DNA of 64,000 bases from DVED01 sp963838375 (GTDB lineage: Bacteria; Cyanobacteriota; Cyanobacteriia; Cyanobacteriales; Geitlerinemataceae). Shown here piece after piece: positions 1 through 8,637 of this stretch. Position 1 is the first letter of the stretch. Every line of letters starts with the position of its first letter. The stretch spans positions 372,001 to 436,000 of the forward strand of contig CAWIQY010000016.1 in assembly GCA_963838375.1 (NCBI GenBank). The letters are read 5' to 3'. The position numbers and the translations under genes are program-made. Below the pieces are notes generated by a model. That model did not search any database. It was not told the DNA's origin and worked only from the letters and a program-made list of their open reading frames with translations.

Positions 1-1548
1 TAATGTGACTTCAAAAGACCCTAGGGCGAGAGAATAGACGGGTTTGAGGTCTGACTTAATCCCCATATCCTTTGCCATTTTTAGAGTGGGTTCAAAGCCG
101 ACATCCATCAAAACTCTCACGGCGACGACGTTGACCGATCGAGTCAGTGCATCTTGAAGATTCATCCAACCGGCATATTTGCGTCCGGCATTGAGAGGTT
201 GGTAACCATCTACTTTTAAAGGCTTGTCTTCATAACCGTCGTAGGGAGAAAATCCGGCGGCAATGGCTGTTGTGTACAGCAGTCCTTTAAAAGTCGAACC
301 CGGTTGCCTCATGGCTTGGGTTGCACGGTTGAACTGGCTTTTGGTAAAATCCGATCCGCCCACCATCGCTTTGATTTCCCCGGTTTTGGGATCGACTGCC
401 ACTAATGCCCCTTCCTCGAAACCTTCGGCGTAACCGTAGTCGGCAACGATCTCTTGAATTGCCTGTTCTCCAACTTTTTGCCAGTCTGGATTCAGGGAGG
501 TTTCCACGGTTAGACCCCCTCCTTCGATTTGTTCGGCACTGACGTGTTTCTTGAGTTCCTGTTGGACGTAGGTTGTAAAATAGGGAAACTTGACAACGAG
601 GCGTTTGGGTAAGCTGGGCTTGAGTTTGATGGGTTGGCGGATAGCAGATTCTGAGGCGGCTTCCGTGATAAATCCCGAATCTGCCATGCGCTGTAAAATT
701 AAATCGCGGCGCTTGCGGGCTAACTTGGGGTTTTCGATCGGGGAGTAGTCGCTGGGGGCGGCAGGCATTCCGGCGATTGTCGCCATTTCGGGTAAGGTTA
801 GATCGTCGAGTTCTTTACCGAAGTACACCCACGCCGCATCGCTGACGCCATAAGCACCCGAACCCAGATACACTAAGTTCAGATAATTTTCGAGAATCTC
901 GTCTTTGCTGAGGTGGTTGTCAATTTTCTGGGCTAACAGTGCTTCTTTGGCTTTGCGCCCGATTGTTCGATCTTGGGTGAGAAACACCATCCGCGCGAGT
1001 TGTTGGGTAATGGTGCTACCTCCTTCGACCACATCTCGCGCCCATATATTGGCTCCAAAGGCGCGGGCGATGGATTTGAAGTCTATACCGCGATGCTTGT
1101 AAAAACGGCGGTCTTCGGCTGCGAGAAAGGCTTCGACAAGCTGTTTGGGGGTGTCTTCCAGCTCTAGCTTTTCGTGGGTGGCAGGTCCGACTTGTTGTAG
1201 GATTGTGTCGTCTTCGGCTTTGATGGTAATCGTCCCCGGACGAGCATAGGTGAGGATGTCTTTGGGATCGGGTAGGCTGCGATCGATCGATCGCCATGCC
1301 AACCCTCCCGCAGCTAGCACAGTCCCGCCACTGAAGAGTAACACGATGGCGATCTGAGTTTTCCGGCTTTGATTCGACCAAGCTTGTCGAACAGATGCGG
1401 TTGCAGCTCCCAGTCTCTTCTTCATCTTGGTGACGGGAGCAATCTGTTCCTCGGGAATGGATTGCGTTTCTACCTCTTCAAGGGGTTTTGTGTCAAGGGA
1501 AGGATCTTTTTGCTCGGATTCGGTGGGATTGGTCGGTTGCTGGTACAT
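1..1548 (-). CDS. Penicillin-binding protein 1A (bifunctional transglycosylase/transpeptidase), C-terminus beyond window
   Basis: Polymerises and cross-links peptidoglycan in the periplasm while anchored in the inner membrane. The reading frame is open from the ATG at 1548 to the window edge (516 codons seen). A hydrophilic N-terminus of about 60 residues precedes one membrane segment (about residues 65-85). The GT51 transglycosylase domain follows, with EDRRFYKHRGID and GGSTITQQLAR. The transpeptidase domain has the SxxK nucleophile motif STFK (Ser near residue 418) and an SVN triad downstream. The KTG motif must lie outside the window. Class A PBP identity is firm; which paralogue (1A or 2A type) cannot be settled from this fragment. 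Confidence 0.93.
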   Translation of the reverse strand, partial: MYQQPTNPTESEQKDPSLDTKPLEEVETQSIPEEQIAPVTKMKKRLGAATASVRQAWSNQSRKTQIAIVLLFSGGTVLAAGGLAWRSIDRSLPDPKDILTYARPGTITIKAEDDTILQQVGPATHEKLELEDTPKQLVEAFLAAEDRRFYKHRGIDFKSIARAFGANIWARDVVEGGSTITQQLARMVFLTQDRTIGRKAKEALLAQKIDNHLSKDEILENYLNLVYLGSGAYGVSDAAWVYFGKELDDLTLPEMATIAGMPAAPSDYSPIENPKLARKRRDLILQRMADSGFITEAASESAIRQPIKLKPSLPKRLVVKFPYFTTYVQQELKKHVSAEQIEGGGLTVETSLNPDWQKVGEQAIQEIVADYGYAEGFEEGALVAVDPKTGEIKAMVGGSDFTKSQFNRATQAMRQPGSTFKGLLYTTAIAAGFSPYDGYEDKPLKVDGYQPLNAGRKYAGWMNLQDALTRSVNVVAVRVLMDVGFEPTLKMAKDMGIKSDLKPVYSLALGSFEVTL

Positions 1549-1780
1549 CGGCAAAACTCGAGAAGAGGATAAGCGCGATTGGTATCGCTTCTTGGGGTTG
1601 GCAGTCCCCTAGACCGACGATCGAACCGGGTTGAAAGACACGGTCTTACCCGATCGGTAAGGTCGATCGCAAATGTTAACGCATATCCTATCGCGACCCG
1701 CCGTTAAATCCAACTCGATCGGGCTGTCAGACCTATTAAATTTCGCTATGGGACACCCGAAACACTAAGATTACCCACCT

Positions 1781-1972
1781 TCAAGGTCTGACCCGATTCT
1801 CTAGTGCTTCGGGATCGCCGCATCCCAGTTGTAAGTGCAAACCCAATTGGTTGGGGGTTTCACCTCGTCCCCCGACCGTTCCCACAAGGTCGCCAGCGCT
1901 CACTTGTTGTCCGGGAGAGACGAAAACCTCATTGAGATGCCTATAGATATAGCACCGCTGAGTACAGGACAA
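1781..1972 (-). pseudogene. M23 metallopeptidase C-terminal fragment
   Basis: About 54 codons read like the end of a lysostaphin-type (M23) peptidase: YRHLNEVFVSPGQQVSAGD, then a GTVGGRG-like turn, then LHLQLG. In intact family members this last strand carries the zinc ligands as HxH; here it reads HLQ, so a ligand is missing. There is no catalytic upstream half and no plausible start, since the first residues are unrelated sequence. I read it as a decayed scrap between the PBP gene and the cysteine desulfurase. Confidence 0.5.
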
Positions 1973-2156
1973 AAGTTGGCGATTGGGCGATGGGATCTAT
2001 TTGTTTCATGTACAATAAGTAGTCATAGCTTCGCCTTTGGTTTTAGTTTACCACATCGCCCAGACCCTATAACCGGGTCGCAGAAATAATTTCACCGGGG
2101 GAAAATGCTACTCTGAACTAGAGGGAAAATGCCGGGAATGCCAAGTCGGGAAGACC

Positions 2157-3337
2157 ATGCAGATTTATTTGGACTATAGCGCCACCACACCCCCACGAGT
2201 GGAAGCGATCGCCGCCATGCAAGACGCGATGACGCAGCAGTGGGGCAACCCTTCCAGCTTGCACGAGTGGGGTCAACGGGCAGCTACAGCGATCGAACGC
2301 GCCAGAATCCAAGTCGGCGATCTCCTCGATGCGCCGCCAGAGTCGATCGTCTTTACCAGTGGCGGTACGGAAGCCAATAATTTGGCGTTGTTGGGGGTGG
2401 CACAGAAATATGCCAGACCCCAACATCTGATTATTTCCAGCGTAGAGCATTCAGCGATTTCCGAACCGGTACGATGCTTGGAAAGCCGGGGATGGCAGGT
2501 GACACGCTTAGGAGTCGATCGTCAAGGACGAGTCGATCCGGGGGATTTACAAGGGGCAATTCAACCCAATACCGTCCTGGTTTCCATCATTTACGGACAG
2601 AGCGAAGTGGGGACGATTCAGCCGATCCAGGTATTGGGCGATATCGCCCGATCTCATGGTATTTTGTTTCATACCGATGCCGTCCAAGTGGCAGGACGCT
2701 TGCGGGTGGATGTGCGGCAGTTACCCGTAGATTTGCTGAGTCTGTCGAGTCACAAAATTTACGGGCCCAGGGAGTGGGAGCGCTGTACGTGCGTCCCGGT
2801 GTGTCCTTGGTTCCCTTACTCAGTGGTGGCGGACAGGAAATGGGGTTGCGTTCGGGCACGCAAGCCGTTCCTACGATCGTCGGATTTGGGGTGGCGGCTC
2901 AGTTGGCACGACAAGAAATGGATGTGGAAACCCCTCGGTTGATGCAATTGCGCGATCGATTGTTTGCCTTACTCGAAACAACACCGCACCTGATTCCCAC
3001 CGGGGTTTGCAGCGCCTCGTTGCAAGATTGTCCCTGGCAACGGCTGCCCCATCATGTCAGTTTTTGCATCGCCGATTTGAGAGCGGGTGTCACCGGAAAG
3101 ACGATCGTCCGACAGCTCAACTTGGCAGGAATCGGCATTAGTGCCGGATCGGCGTGCCATAGCGGTAAAGTGTCTCCGTCCCCAATTTTACAGGCAATGG
3201 GATACGGCGATCGTCTCGCTCGGGGGGGAATTCGCCTAACCCTGGGACGCGATACCACCGAAGCGGATATCGACTGGACAGCCATGGTGCTCCAGCAGAC
3301 CATCCGCCATCAAGTCTTTCAACTGGCACGTTTATAA
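2157..3337 (+). CDS. Cysteine desulfurase (NifS/IscS class), single-base frameshift
   Basis: PLP enzyme that takes sulfur from cysteine for Fe-S clusters and thio-cofactors. Frame 1 from the ATG at 2157 gives the N-terminal half, with YLDYSATTPPR, SGGTEANN and the PLP-lysine motif SSHKIYGP (Lys about residue 200). From about 2768 homology continues only in the next frame, starting QGVGALYVRPG and including GLRSGTQ and the persulfide loop SAGSACHSGK. Restoring one C in the CCC run at 2766-2768 joins the two halves perfectly into about 393 residues, the usual family length. The lesion is either a genuine frameshift or a homopolymer sequencing error. Family certain; paralogue uncertain. Confidence 0.88.
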
Positions 3338-3351
3338 TTTCTGACTTTCCC

Positions 3352-3648
3352 ATGTTTGAACCTCCCAACCCTTTCCAAAACGATCGCCCATTTTCCGACA
3401 ATGCAGGCAGCAATAACAGTGTATTTTCTAAAAATTCGTCCGACGGATTAAAACCGGATGAGTCGATCGAATTTGCAGCAGTCCCCAGCGGAAAAACGCC
3501 CTCTACCCCGATTCTCAAACGCTTGTTTGTCATTTTTTTGGTTGCCGGATTGGTTTTGGGGGCAATCTGTGCCTTTGGAGTGGTTAAGTTAATTAAATAT
3601 TGGGGATTGAATGAAGTTCCAGCACCGCCAACGCAGATCGATCGTTGA
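3352..3648 (+). CDS. Small hypothetical single-pass membrane protein
   Basis: 98 residues, starting 15 bases after the desulfurase stop, so probably co-transcribed with it. The first 60 residues are polar and rich in Asn, Ser and Pro. One clear membrane segment follows (about residues 61-83, VIFLVAGLVLGAICAFGVV), then a short Pro-rich tail. No domain is recognised. The likely topology is a cytoplasmic N-terminus and a short periplasmic tail. The function is unknown and its link to sulfur transfer is only by position. Confidence 0.6.
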   Translation: MFEPPNPFQNDRPFSDNAGSNNSVFSKNSSDGLKPDESIEFAAVPSGKTPSTPILKRLFVIFLVAGLVLGAICAFGVVKLIKYWGLNEVPAPPTQIDR

Positions 3649-3674
3649 TAAGTAATAAGTAATAAGTAATAAGT
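3648..3674 (+). repeat. Heptanucleotide tandem repeat (ATAAGTA)n
   Basis: Nearly four copies of ATAAGTA directly follow the stop codon of the small membrane protein. It is the same class of short tandem heptamer found at 14341, 24531 and 49494 in this window, known from filamentous cyanobacteria as STRR sequences. Confidence 0.8.
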
Positions 3675-3744
3675 GTAATACTATACGGAGTTACAGAAAA
3701 CTGGTGTAAGAACCGATCCGCAGAAAACGATCGTCGTTGACAAA

Positions 3745-6700
3745 TCACCAATCCCCCTGCATTGTGAAAGCCGCCCAATAGTAAGGCGCTGAATAACTGT
3801 CGCTTTGCCACATGGCAAGCTGTGCCTGTCGCATCGCCGCCGTCGGATCGATTCCCCCTTCGAGCATCTGGCGGTAGTAATCGCCCATGAGGATGGAAGT
3901 GGCGCGATCGTTCACACTCCACAAACTCACCGCCACTCGACGCGCCCCAGCATACATGAAGCCTCTTGTCAACCCCACAACCCCTTCCCCTCGCACGTCT
4001 TTCCCCGTTCCCGTTTGGCAAGCACTGAGAACCACCAGTTCGGCATTGAGTTCTAAGTTGTAGATATCTTGCAGTTTCAGCAGGCTAGTTTCGGCTCGTT
4101 GTCCGTCGGCGGTGAAGAACGAAAGCGCGAGGTTGGAGAGGAGGGGATTATCTTGGATGCAGCCGTGGGTGGCGAGGTGGACGATGCGATATTGGCTGAG
4201 ATTGGGGTGGGTGGCGGCGGCGTAGTTGGCATCGAATCCTGTGGCGCTGAATTCCTGCGCGTCGGGGACGAGGGCGAGGATTTGTTCGGCTTCGGTTGCG
4301 GTGTTGGGAAGGCGATCGAAATCGCCACAGCTATTGCGAATCAGACTATCGATTTGTCCCAAATCTCCGGCAATTGCATTTGTGGCATTCCCTCCCAAAC
4401 GCGAATCGTTGGCTTTAAAAACGGGGTCGGCAATCACCGCCAAAGTGTTGGGTGCAGGTTGGCGTTGCTGCCATTGTTCCCGTTGCACCGCCAAGCTGGT
4501 GACAGAAGGGAGGGTGATGATTTCGTGGTTGGCGAGTAGAGGAGGCGTGGGTTGGCTGTTTTGCCCTCTCCCTAAATCCCTCTCCCAACTTTGGGAGAGG
4601 GACTTCAAGATGGGATTGCGGCTCCCCTTCTCCCAAGATTGGGAGAAGGGGCTGGGGGATGAGGGAGTTTCCGAATTTTCCCCTCTCCCTAAATCCCTCT
4701 CCCAAACCTGGGAGAGGGACTTTGAAAAGTTCTTCCGGCTCCCCTTCTCCCGAATTTTGGGAGAAGACGTTGGGGGATGAGGGCGCTCTGAATTTATGGG
4801 CGTTGCACCAAGCTTTTGCCCTCTCCCTAAATCCCTCTCCCAACTCTGGGAGAGGGACTTTGAAAAGTTCTTCCGGCTCCCCTTCTCCCAAGTTTGGGAG
4901 AAGGGGCTGGGGGATGAGGGCATTTCCCCAAGGGACTTCAAGGCAGTAGATGCAGCGGAAACGGGGAGAGGTAGAGCCGCAAACGGCAAAAGTTGCAGTT
5001 TGCCATCGCCGACAATGACGAGGCGTTGACCGTTAAGTTCGCCAGCGATTTGACCGAGAAGCATTTGAGTGAGTTTTTCCCCTTGGCTGAGGTCGGTGAA
5101 ATTGGGGGACTGGAGGAGGTTGCGGTATTCCTCGACAGCGGCTTCAATTTCAGCTTTGGGGGGTAGGGTGTAGGTTTTGAGGTCGGTTTTGCTGACCAGG
5201 AAGAGATAGCTGCGGTCTGTTCCGAGGGCGTATTGCAGGAGGAGGGTGTTGTCGTCGAGGACTTGGGTTTGGATGCCGTCGAGGGTGAGGGGGTCGGGGT
5301 AGGTGATGTTGGCGTAGGCGGGGTCGTCTCGGCGGATTTGGGCTTCCAGGTTGCGGAATTGGTTGAGGATGTTGTCGATTTCGGCGATGACCGCTTCGAG
5401 TTCGGCGTTGCTGGCGCTACTGTTGATGAGGTTGATGCGTTTTTGGTCGGCGGCGTTGAGGGCTTGGGTGAGGCGTTGTTCTTCGGCAGCGAGGGCGGGG
5501 TCGAGGTCGGCTTTGAGGTCGAGTCCGGCTTCGGTGAGTTGTTCGAGGAGGCTTCTGGCGCGGGCGCGTTCGCTGATGTGGAGGGCTTGGCTGTCGTAGC
5601 CTTGGGTGGGGTTTTGTTGGTGCAATTGCATCAGCAGGTCGATGTAGAACTGGTAGTAGTCTTGGACGGTGGCGAAGTAGCTGGCGCGGAGTTCTTGGCT
5701 GCCAATTTTGGTGCGGAGATCTTCGATGATGGTGATGGCGGCTTTAATGTTAGTGAGGGCGGTTTGGAGGTTACCTAAGTCGCGTTCAACCCAAGCGATG
5801 TTGTAGAGGGTAGTGGCTTCCCCACCTCTATCCCCCACCGCCTGTCTTAGGGGCAAAGCTCGATCGTAGTATTCCAAAGCCTTCTGCTTTTCTCCTAATG
5901 AGTTGTAGATATCGCCAATATAATTGAGAGTAGCGGCTTCCATACGTCTATCCCCCACCGCCTGATATAGGGGCAAAGCTCGATCGTAGTATTCCAAAGC
6001 CTTCTGCTTTTCTCCTAATGAGTTGTAGACAGCGCCAATATGATTGAGAGTAGCGGCTTCCATACGTCTATCCCCCACCGCCTGAAATAGGGGCAAAGCT
6101 CGATCGTAGTATTCCAAAGCCTTCTGCTTTTCTCCTAATGAGGAGTAGACTAAGCCGATGTTGTTGAGAGTAGCGGCTTCCCCACCTCTATCCCCCACCG
6201 CCTGTCTTAGGGGCAAAGCTCGATCGTAGTATTCCAAAGCCTTCTGCTTTTCTCCTAATGAGTTGTAGACACCGCCAATATGATTGAGAGTAGCGGCTTC
6301 CATACGTCTATCCCCCACCGCCTGAATTAGGGGCAAAGCTCGATCGTAGTATTCCAAAGCCTTCTGCTTTTCTCCTAATGAGGAGTAGACAAGCCGATGT
6401 TGTTGAGAGTAGCGGCTTCCCCACCTCTATCCCCCACCGCCTGTCTTAGGGGCAAAGCTCGATCGTAGTATTCCAAAGCCTTCTGCTTTTCTCCCAATGA
6501 GGAGTAGATATAGCCAACGGCAAGGAGAGATAATGCTTCTAAACCCTTGTCGCCCGCTTGACGATAGAGGATGGCGGCTTGTTCAAATTTAGGAATTGCC
6601 TGTTGCAGTGATTCTGCTGTTCCTTGTTGAAAGAGTTGGTATGCTTCTTCAAACAATCGATCGGCTTCCGGACTCTCCGTATTCTGCGCCACCCGTTCCA

Positions 6701-6839
6701 CTATCCCCTCCCGCCGCTGTTCTGTGGGTTCTGGCATCGCCATCGCTGCCTCCGCCAGCAGCAACACCCCGACTAATCCCAGTCCGCACCAATACCCCTT
6801 CCCTCTCGATTCGGGCATCCTCGTTCTCCTCGTCGTCAC
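3745..6839 (-). CDS. TPR-repeat CHAT-domain protease-like protein, one-base deletion
   Basis: The N-terminus (from 6839) has a signal-like hydrophobic segment (GLGLVGVLLLAEAAMA). A short helical region follows, then six or more near-identical 40-residue TPR units containing SLGEKQKALEYYDRALPL. A helical linker leads to a C-terminal CHAT domain with the His motif IVHLATHGC and the Cys motif LVVLSACQTG, the expected His/Cys dyad of caspase-like CHAT peptidases. The frame breaks in one TPR unit: after 6390 a T present in the sibling copy at 6151 is absent, splitting the gene into 6375-6839 and 3745-6357. The CHAT linker contains three palindromic DNA repeats translated in frame. The role is unknown; such proteins are common in filamentous cyanobacteria and are often assumed to act in signalling or cell death. 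Confidence 0.85.
4563..4665. repeat. Palindromic dispersed repeat, copy A (inside CHAT gene)
   Basis: A 103-bp unit made of two hairpins: CCCTCTCCC...GGGAGAGGG and CCCCTTCTCCC...GGGAGAAGGGG, ending GGGGGATGAGGG. It lies in the linker of the CHAT protein without breaking the frame. Other copies are at 4681, 4819, 8004 (half) and 8468 (interrupted). Confidence 0.9.
4681..4783. repeat. Palindromic dispersed repeat, copy B (inside CHAT gene)
   Basis: Same two-hairpin unit as copy A, 15 bp further on and of identical length. The second hairpin is diverged (GAGAAGACGTTGGGGGATGA). On the minus strand it encodes a peptide of the form KGSRKNFSKSLSQ-WERDLGRG. Confidence 0.9.
4819..4920. repeat. Palindromic dispersed repeat, copy C (inside CHAT gene)
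   Basis: Third unit in the same CHAT linker, 102 bp, very close to copy A. Together the three copies and their spacers add about 120 residues to the protein. Confidence 0.9.
5821..6539. repeat. Six tandem 120-bp repeats encoding TPR units
   Basis: Blocks beginning near 5821, 5941, 6061, 6181, 6301 and 6420 are almost identical over 120 bp. They differ mainly at two alternating sites (cttcCCACCTCTATC versus cttcCATACGTCTATC, and gagTTGtag versus gagGAGtag). Each encodes one 40-residue TPR. The fifth block is 119 bp because one T is missing after 6390. Confidence 0.92.
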
Positions 6840-6995
6840 TTGCTTGGTTCTAATAAATGTCTTGGTCTAGCTAAACTCGCAGCCAGGATATTTTCATCCC
6901 TCACCCCTAAACTGCCACCATGCTGCCGAATTTGATCCTGCATGAAGCCCCTACAGAACCCCAACAGAAAATTTGGATCGAGCAAAGCACTCTAT

Positions 6996-7409
6996 TTATG
7001 GATACCGCTTTTGTTTGAGCAAAACTTCCCGCTCGATGAGACGCTTGAGAGCGTTCAGTCTGAGCAATCTAACCGTCGCGATACCGATTTGAGTTCTTCC
7101 TTCAATTCGCGCTTCGTTTAAGCTAAAATTCTCACTCCAGATTTGCTTTCTTGGATTAAATAAGGGAATAATGTCTTCGGTCTTGGGATCAATCGTGGCA
7201 AAGTCCGATCCTTTATAACGATTGCAAGATAAACACGACAGCGCTAAATTATTCGCTTCAGTTCGACCTCCATGCTTTTGAGGAATAATATGGTCGATTT
7301 CATGGCTGTACATGGAAGCCTTTTGATGAATCAGGCAGTATTCATATCGCCCCGCAGCTCTTTCAAAAACGAATTTACGAAGCGCGTTAGGAATTGACTT
7401 AGAATTCAT
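6996..7409 (-). CDS. HNH endonuclease family protein
   Basis: 137 residues. The HNH core is visible as HEIDHIIPQKHGG followed by NNLALSCLSCNRYKGSD, which gives the His-Asp pair, the Asn and the CxxC-type zinc pair. The upstream zinc pair reads RYEYCLIH, where relatives have CxYC, so one ligand is replaced by Arg. The start ATG at 7409 overlaps the TGA of the upstream gene in an ATGA overlap, indicating translational coupling. The substrate is unknown. Similar small HNH proteins occur alone or in toxin-antitoxin-like pairs. Confidence 0.75.
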   Translation of the reverse strand: MNSKSIPNALRKFVFERAAGRYEYCLIHQKASMYSHEIDHIIPQKHGGRTEANNLALSCLSCNRYKGSDFATIDPKTEDIIPLFNPRKQIWSENFSLNEARIEGRTQIGIATVRLLRLNALKRLIEREVLLKQKRYP

Positions 7410-7796
7410 GGCGCAGACTCAAGTCTAGAATAAGCACTCGCTTTGAGCAAAATCATCAGATGGTCGAGTTGCTCGAACACATCTAACTCTGCGAATTCAA
7501 GGGCATCGAGCATCGATTCGCGATTTTTATCTGACAAGGTTCTCAATCGATATTGAGTGCGATCGGACACTTTAAACTCAACAATTTCTTCTGGAGTTGG
7601 ACGATTACTTAAAAAGTCTATAACTTCCTGATAGACTGCCGTTCGATCGCTGAAATATTCTGAAACGTCGGCTTCAATCGAATCGAGACAAATTAGGCAT
7701 TTCCAGCAATTGCCAGAGCAATTCGGGTCATCTATTTTGAAACGGTTCTATCCGTTGAGCCAGCTCGTCAGGGACTTGAATTGTAATTTCTACCAT
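7406..7796 (-). pseudogene. Conserved small protein upstream of HNH gene, interrupted by stop and frameshift
   Basis: The gene starts at ATG 7796 with VEITIQVPDELAQRIEPFQ, resembling the start of a ribbon-helix-helix or antitoxin-like protein. An in-frame TGA at 7728-7730 interrupts NR-PELLWQLLEMPN. A one-base shift near 7690 then leads to a long open stretch (SDRTAVYQEVIDFLSNRPTP to LDHLMILLKASAYS) ending at the TGA that overlaps the HNH start. The intact ancestor would be about 125 residues. The family is familiar from cyanobacteria as a short protein next to nucleases, but I have no function for it. Confidence 0.6.
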
Positions 7797-7831
7797 TTTG
7801 AGTTCCTCAATCTATTAGACATCGCCCTGAT

Positions 7832-8002
7832 TCATTCTACCTCTTCTCCCCAAACTCGTTCGTCTTCCCAAACATCAAACTCGCCGGGAAGAACAGGTTT
7901 TTGGGCATATCCCAGAGCGTACTGCTGTTCTTGTTGTTGAATCGATCGAGTCTGTTGAAAGAGTAGAAACTCGATCGCAGTGGCATGAAGGATAGCGAAC
8001 TC
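7832..8002 (-). pseudogene. C-terminal fragment of an unidentified small protein
   Basis: 57 codons remain open (EFAILHATAIEFLLFQQTRS and so on, ending VWGEEVE). They begin exactly where the half palindromic repeat at 8004-8047 ends. The fragment has no start codon and stops 36 bp before the next gene of the same strand. It looks like the 3' end of a gene cut by repeat insertion, once first in the operon with the antitoxin-like and HNH genes. Confidence 0.4.
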
Positions 8003-8003
8003 G

Positions 8004-8047
8004 CCCTCTCCCTAAATCCCTCTCCCAAACTTGGGAGAGGGACTTTG
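8004..8047. repeat. Half copy of the palindromic dispersed repeat
   Basis: Only the first hairpin (CCCTCTCCCTAAATCCCTCT to GGGAGAGGGACTTTG) is present, lying directly between the gene fragment at 7832-8002 and the DUF559 gene. Confidence 0.85.
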
Positions 8048-8052
8048 AGCGA

Positions 8053-8424
8053 TTACTCGCTGGCTACCCGTCCAATTTCTGCCAAAACTCCCGGCAAATC
8101 CTCCATCACCCGATCGTTCCGAAAGCGAATAACCCGATAGCCAAACTGTTCGAGTTGTTGCGATCGGGCGGTATCGTATTCGACTTGAAGATCGTGAATT
8201 GCACCATCTAACTCGATCGCCAATTTGCAAGACGGACAATAAAAATCCAGAATGAAACGACCGACTGGATGCTGGCGACGGAAGTGCAAGCCATTGAGTT
8301 GTTTTCTCCTCAATGCCTGCCACAATCGGGATTCTGCTGGGGTGAGCTGATGGCGGAGTTGGCGGGCAGTTCGATCGATTTCGGGAGTTGTACCGCGCAG
8401 GCGTTGGCTGGTTTTTTTTGGCAT
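8053..8424 (-). CDS. DUF559 family endonuclease-like protein
   Basis: 123 residues with the typical DUF559 pattern: LTPAESRLWQALRRKQL, then FRRQHPVGRFILDFYCP, then AIELDGAIH and FGYRVIRFRNDRV. The family has a PD-(D/E)xK-like fold related to very-short-patch-repair nucleases, with the acidic pair in ILDFYC and ELDG likely at the active site. It is flanked on both sides by copies of the palindromic repeat. The cellular role is unknown. Confidence 0.85.
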   Translation of the reverse strand: MPKKTSQRLRGTTPEIDRTARQLRHQLTPAESRLWQALRRKQLNGLHFRRQHPVGRFILDFYCPSCKLAIELDGAIHDLQVEYDTARSQQLEQFGYRVIRFRNDRVMEDLPGVLAEIGRVASE

Positions 8425-8467
8425 GGGGATGGAGTTAGGGGAAGGTTTTTCTTTCCGTTATAGCTTG

Positions 8468-8628
8468 CCCTCTCCCTAAATCCCTCTCCCAAGCTTGGGA
8501 GAGGGACTTTGAGTAGTCGCTCCGGCTCCCCTTCTCCCACTAAACAAACTGCGAAGCTTCCTCTATCATCCCCCCTTGATTGGGGGGGGAATGAGGGGGG
8601 GCAGGAGAAGGGGCTGGGGGATGAGGGC
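8468..8628. repeat. Palindromic repeat copy interrupted by a second repeat (nested insertion)
   Basis: 8468-8539 matches the left part of the 103-bp repeat and 8604-8628 matches its right end. The 64 bp between them (8540-8603) is unrelated and contains another palindrome, CCCCCCTTGATTGGGGGGG. The join falls within the second hairpin, so one mobile repeat appears to have inserted into another. Confidence 0.75.
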
Positions 8629-8637
8629 GAGAAAGCT

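Noticed and set aside
4226..4949. Overlapping plus-strand frames with repeated SLNPSPKPGRGT-like peptides
   Set aside because: They are translations of the palindromic DNA repeats in other frames; the minus-strand CHAT frame is the real one.
5233..5778. 181-residue open frame on the plus strand inside the CHAT gene
   Set aside because: Low-complexity Gly/Val/Glu composition with no recognisable motif, mirroring the codons of the TPR-CHAT linker on the opposite strand.
5821..6539. Regularly spaced repeats resembling a CRISPR array
   Set aside because: Units are contiguous 120-bp coding repeats with no unique spacers, and there are no cas genes in the window.
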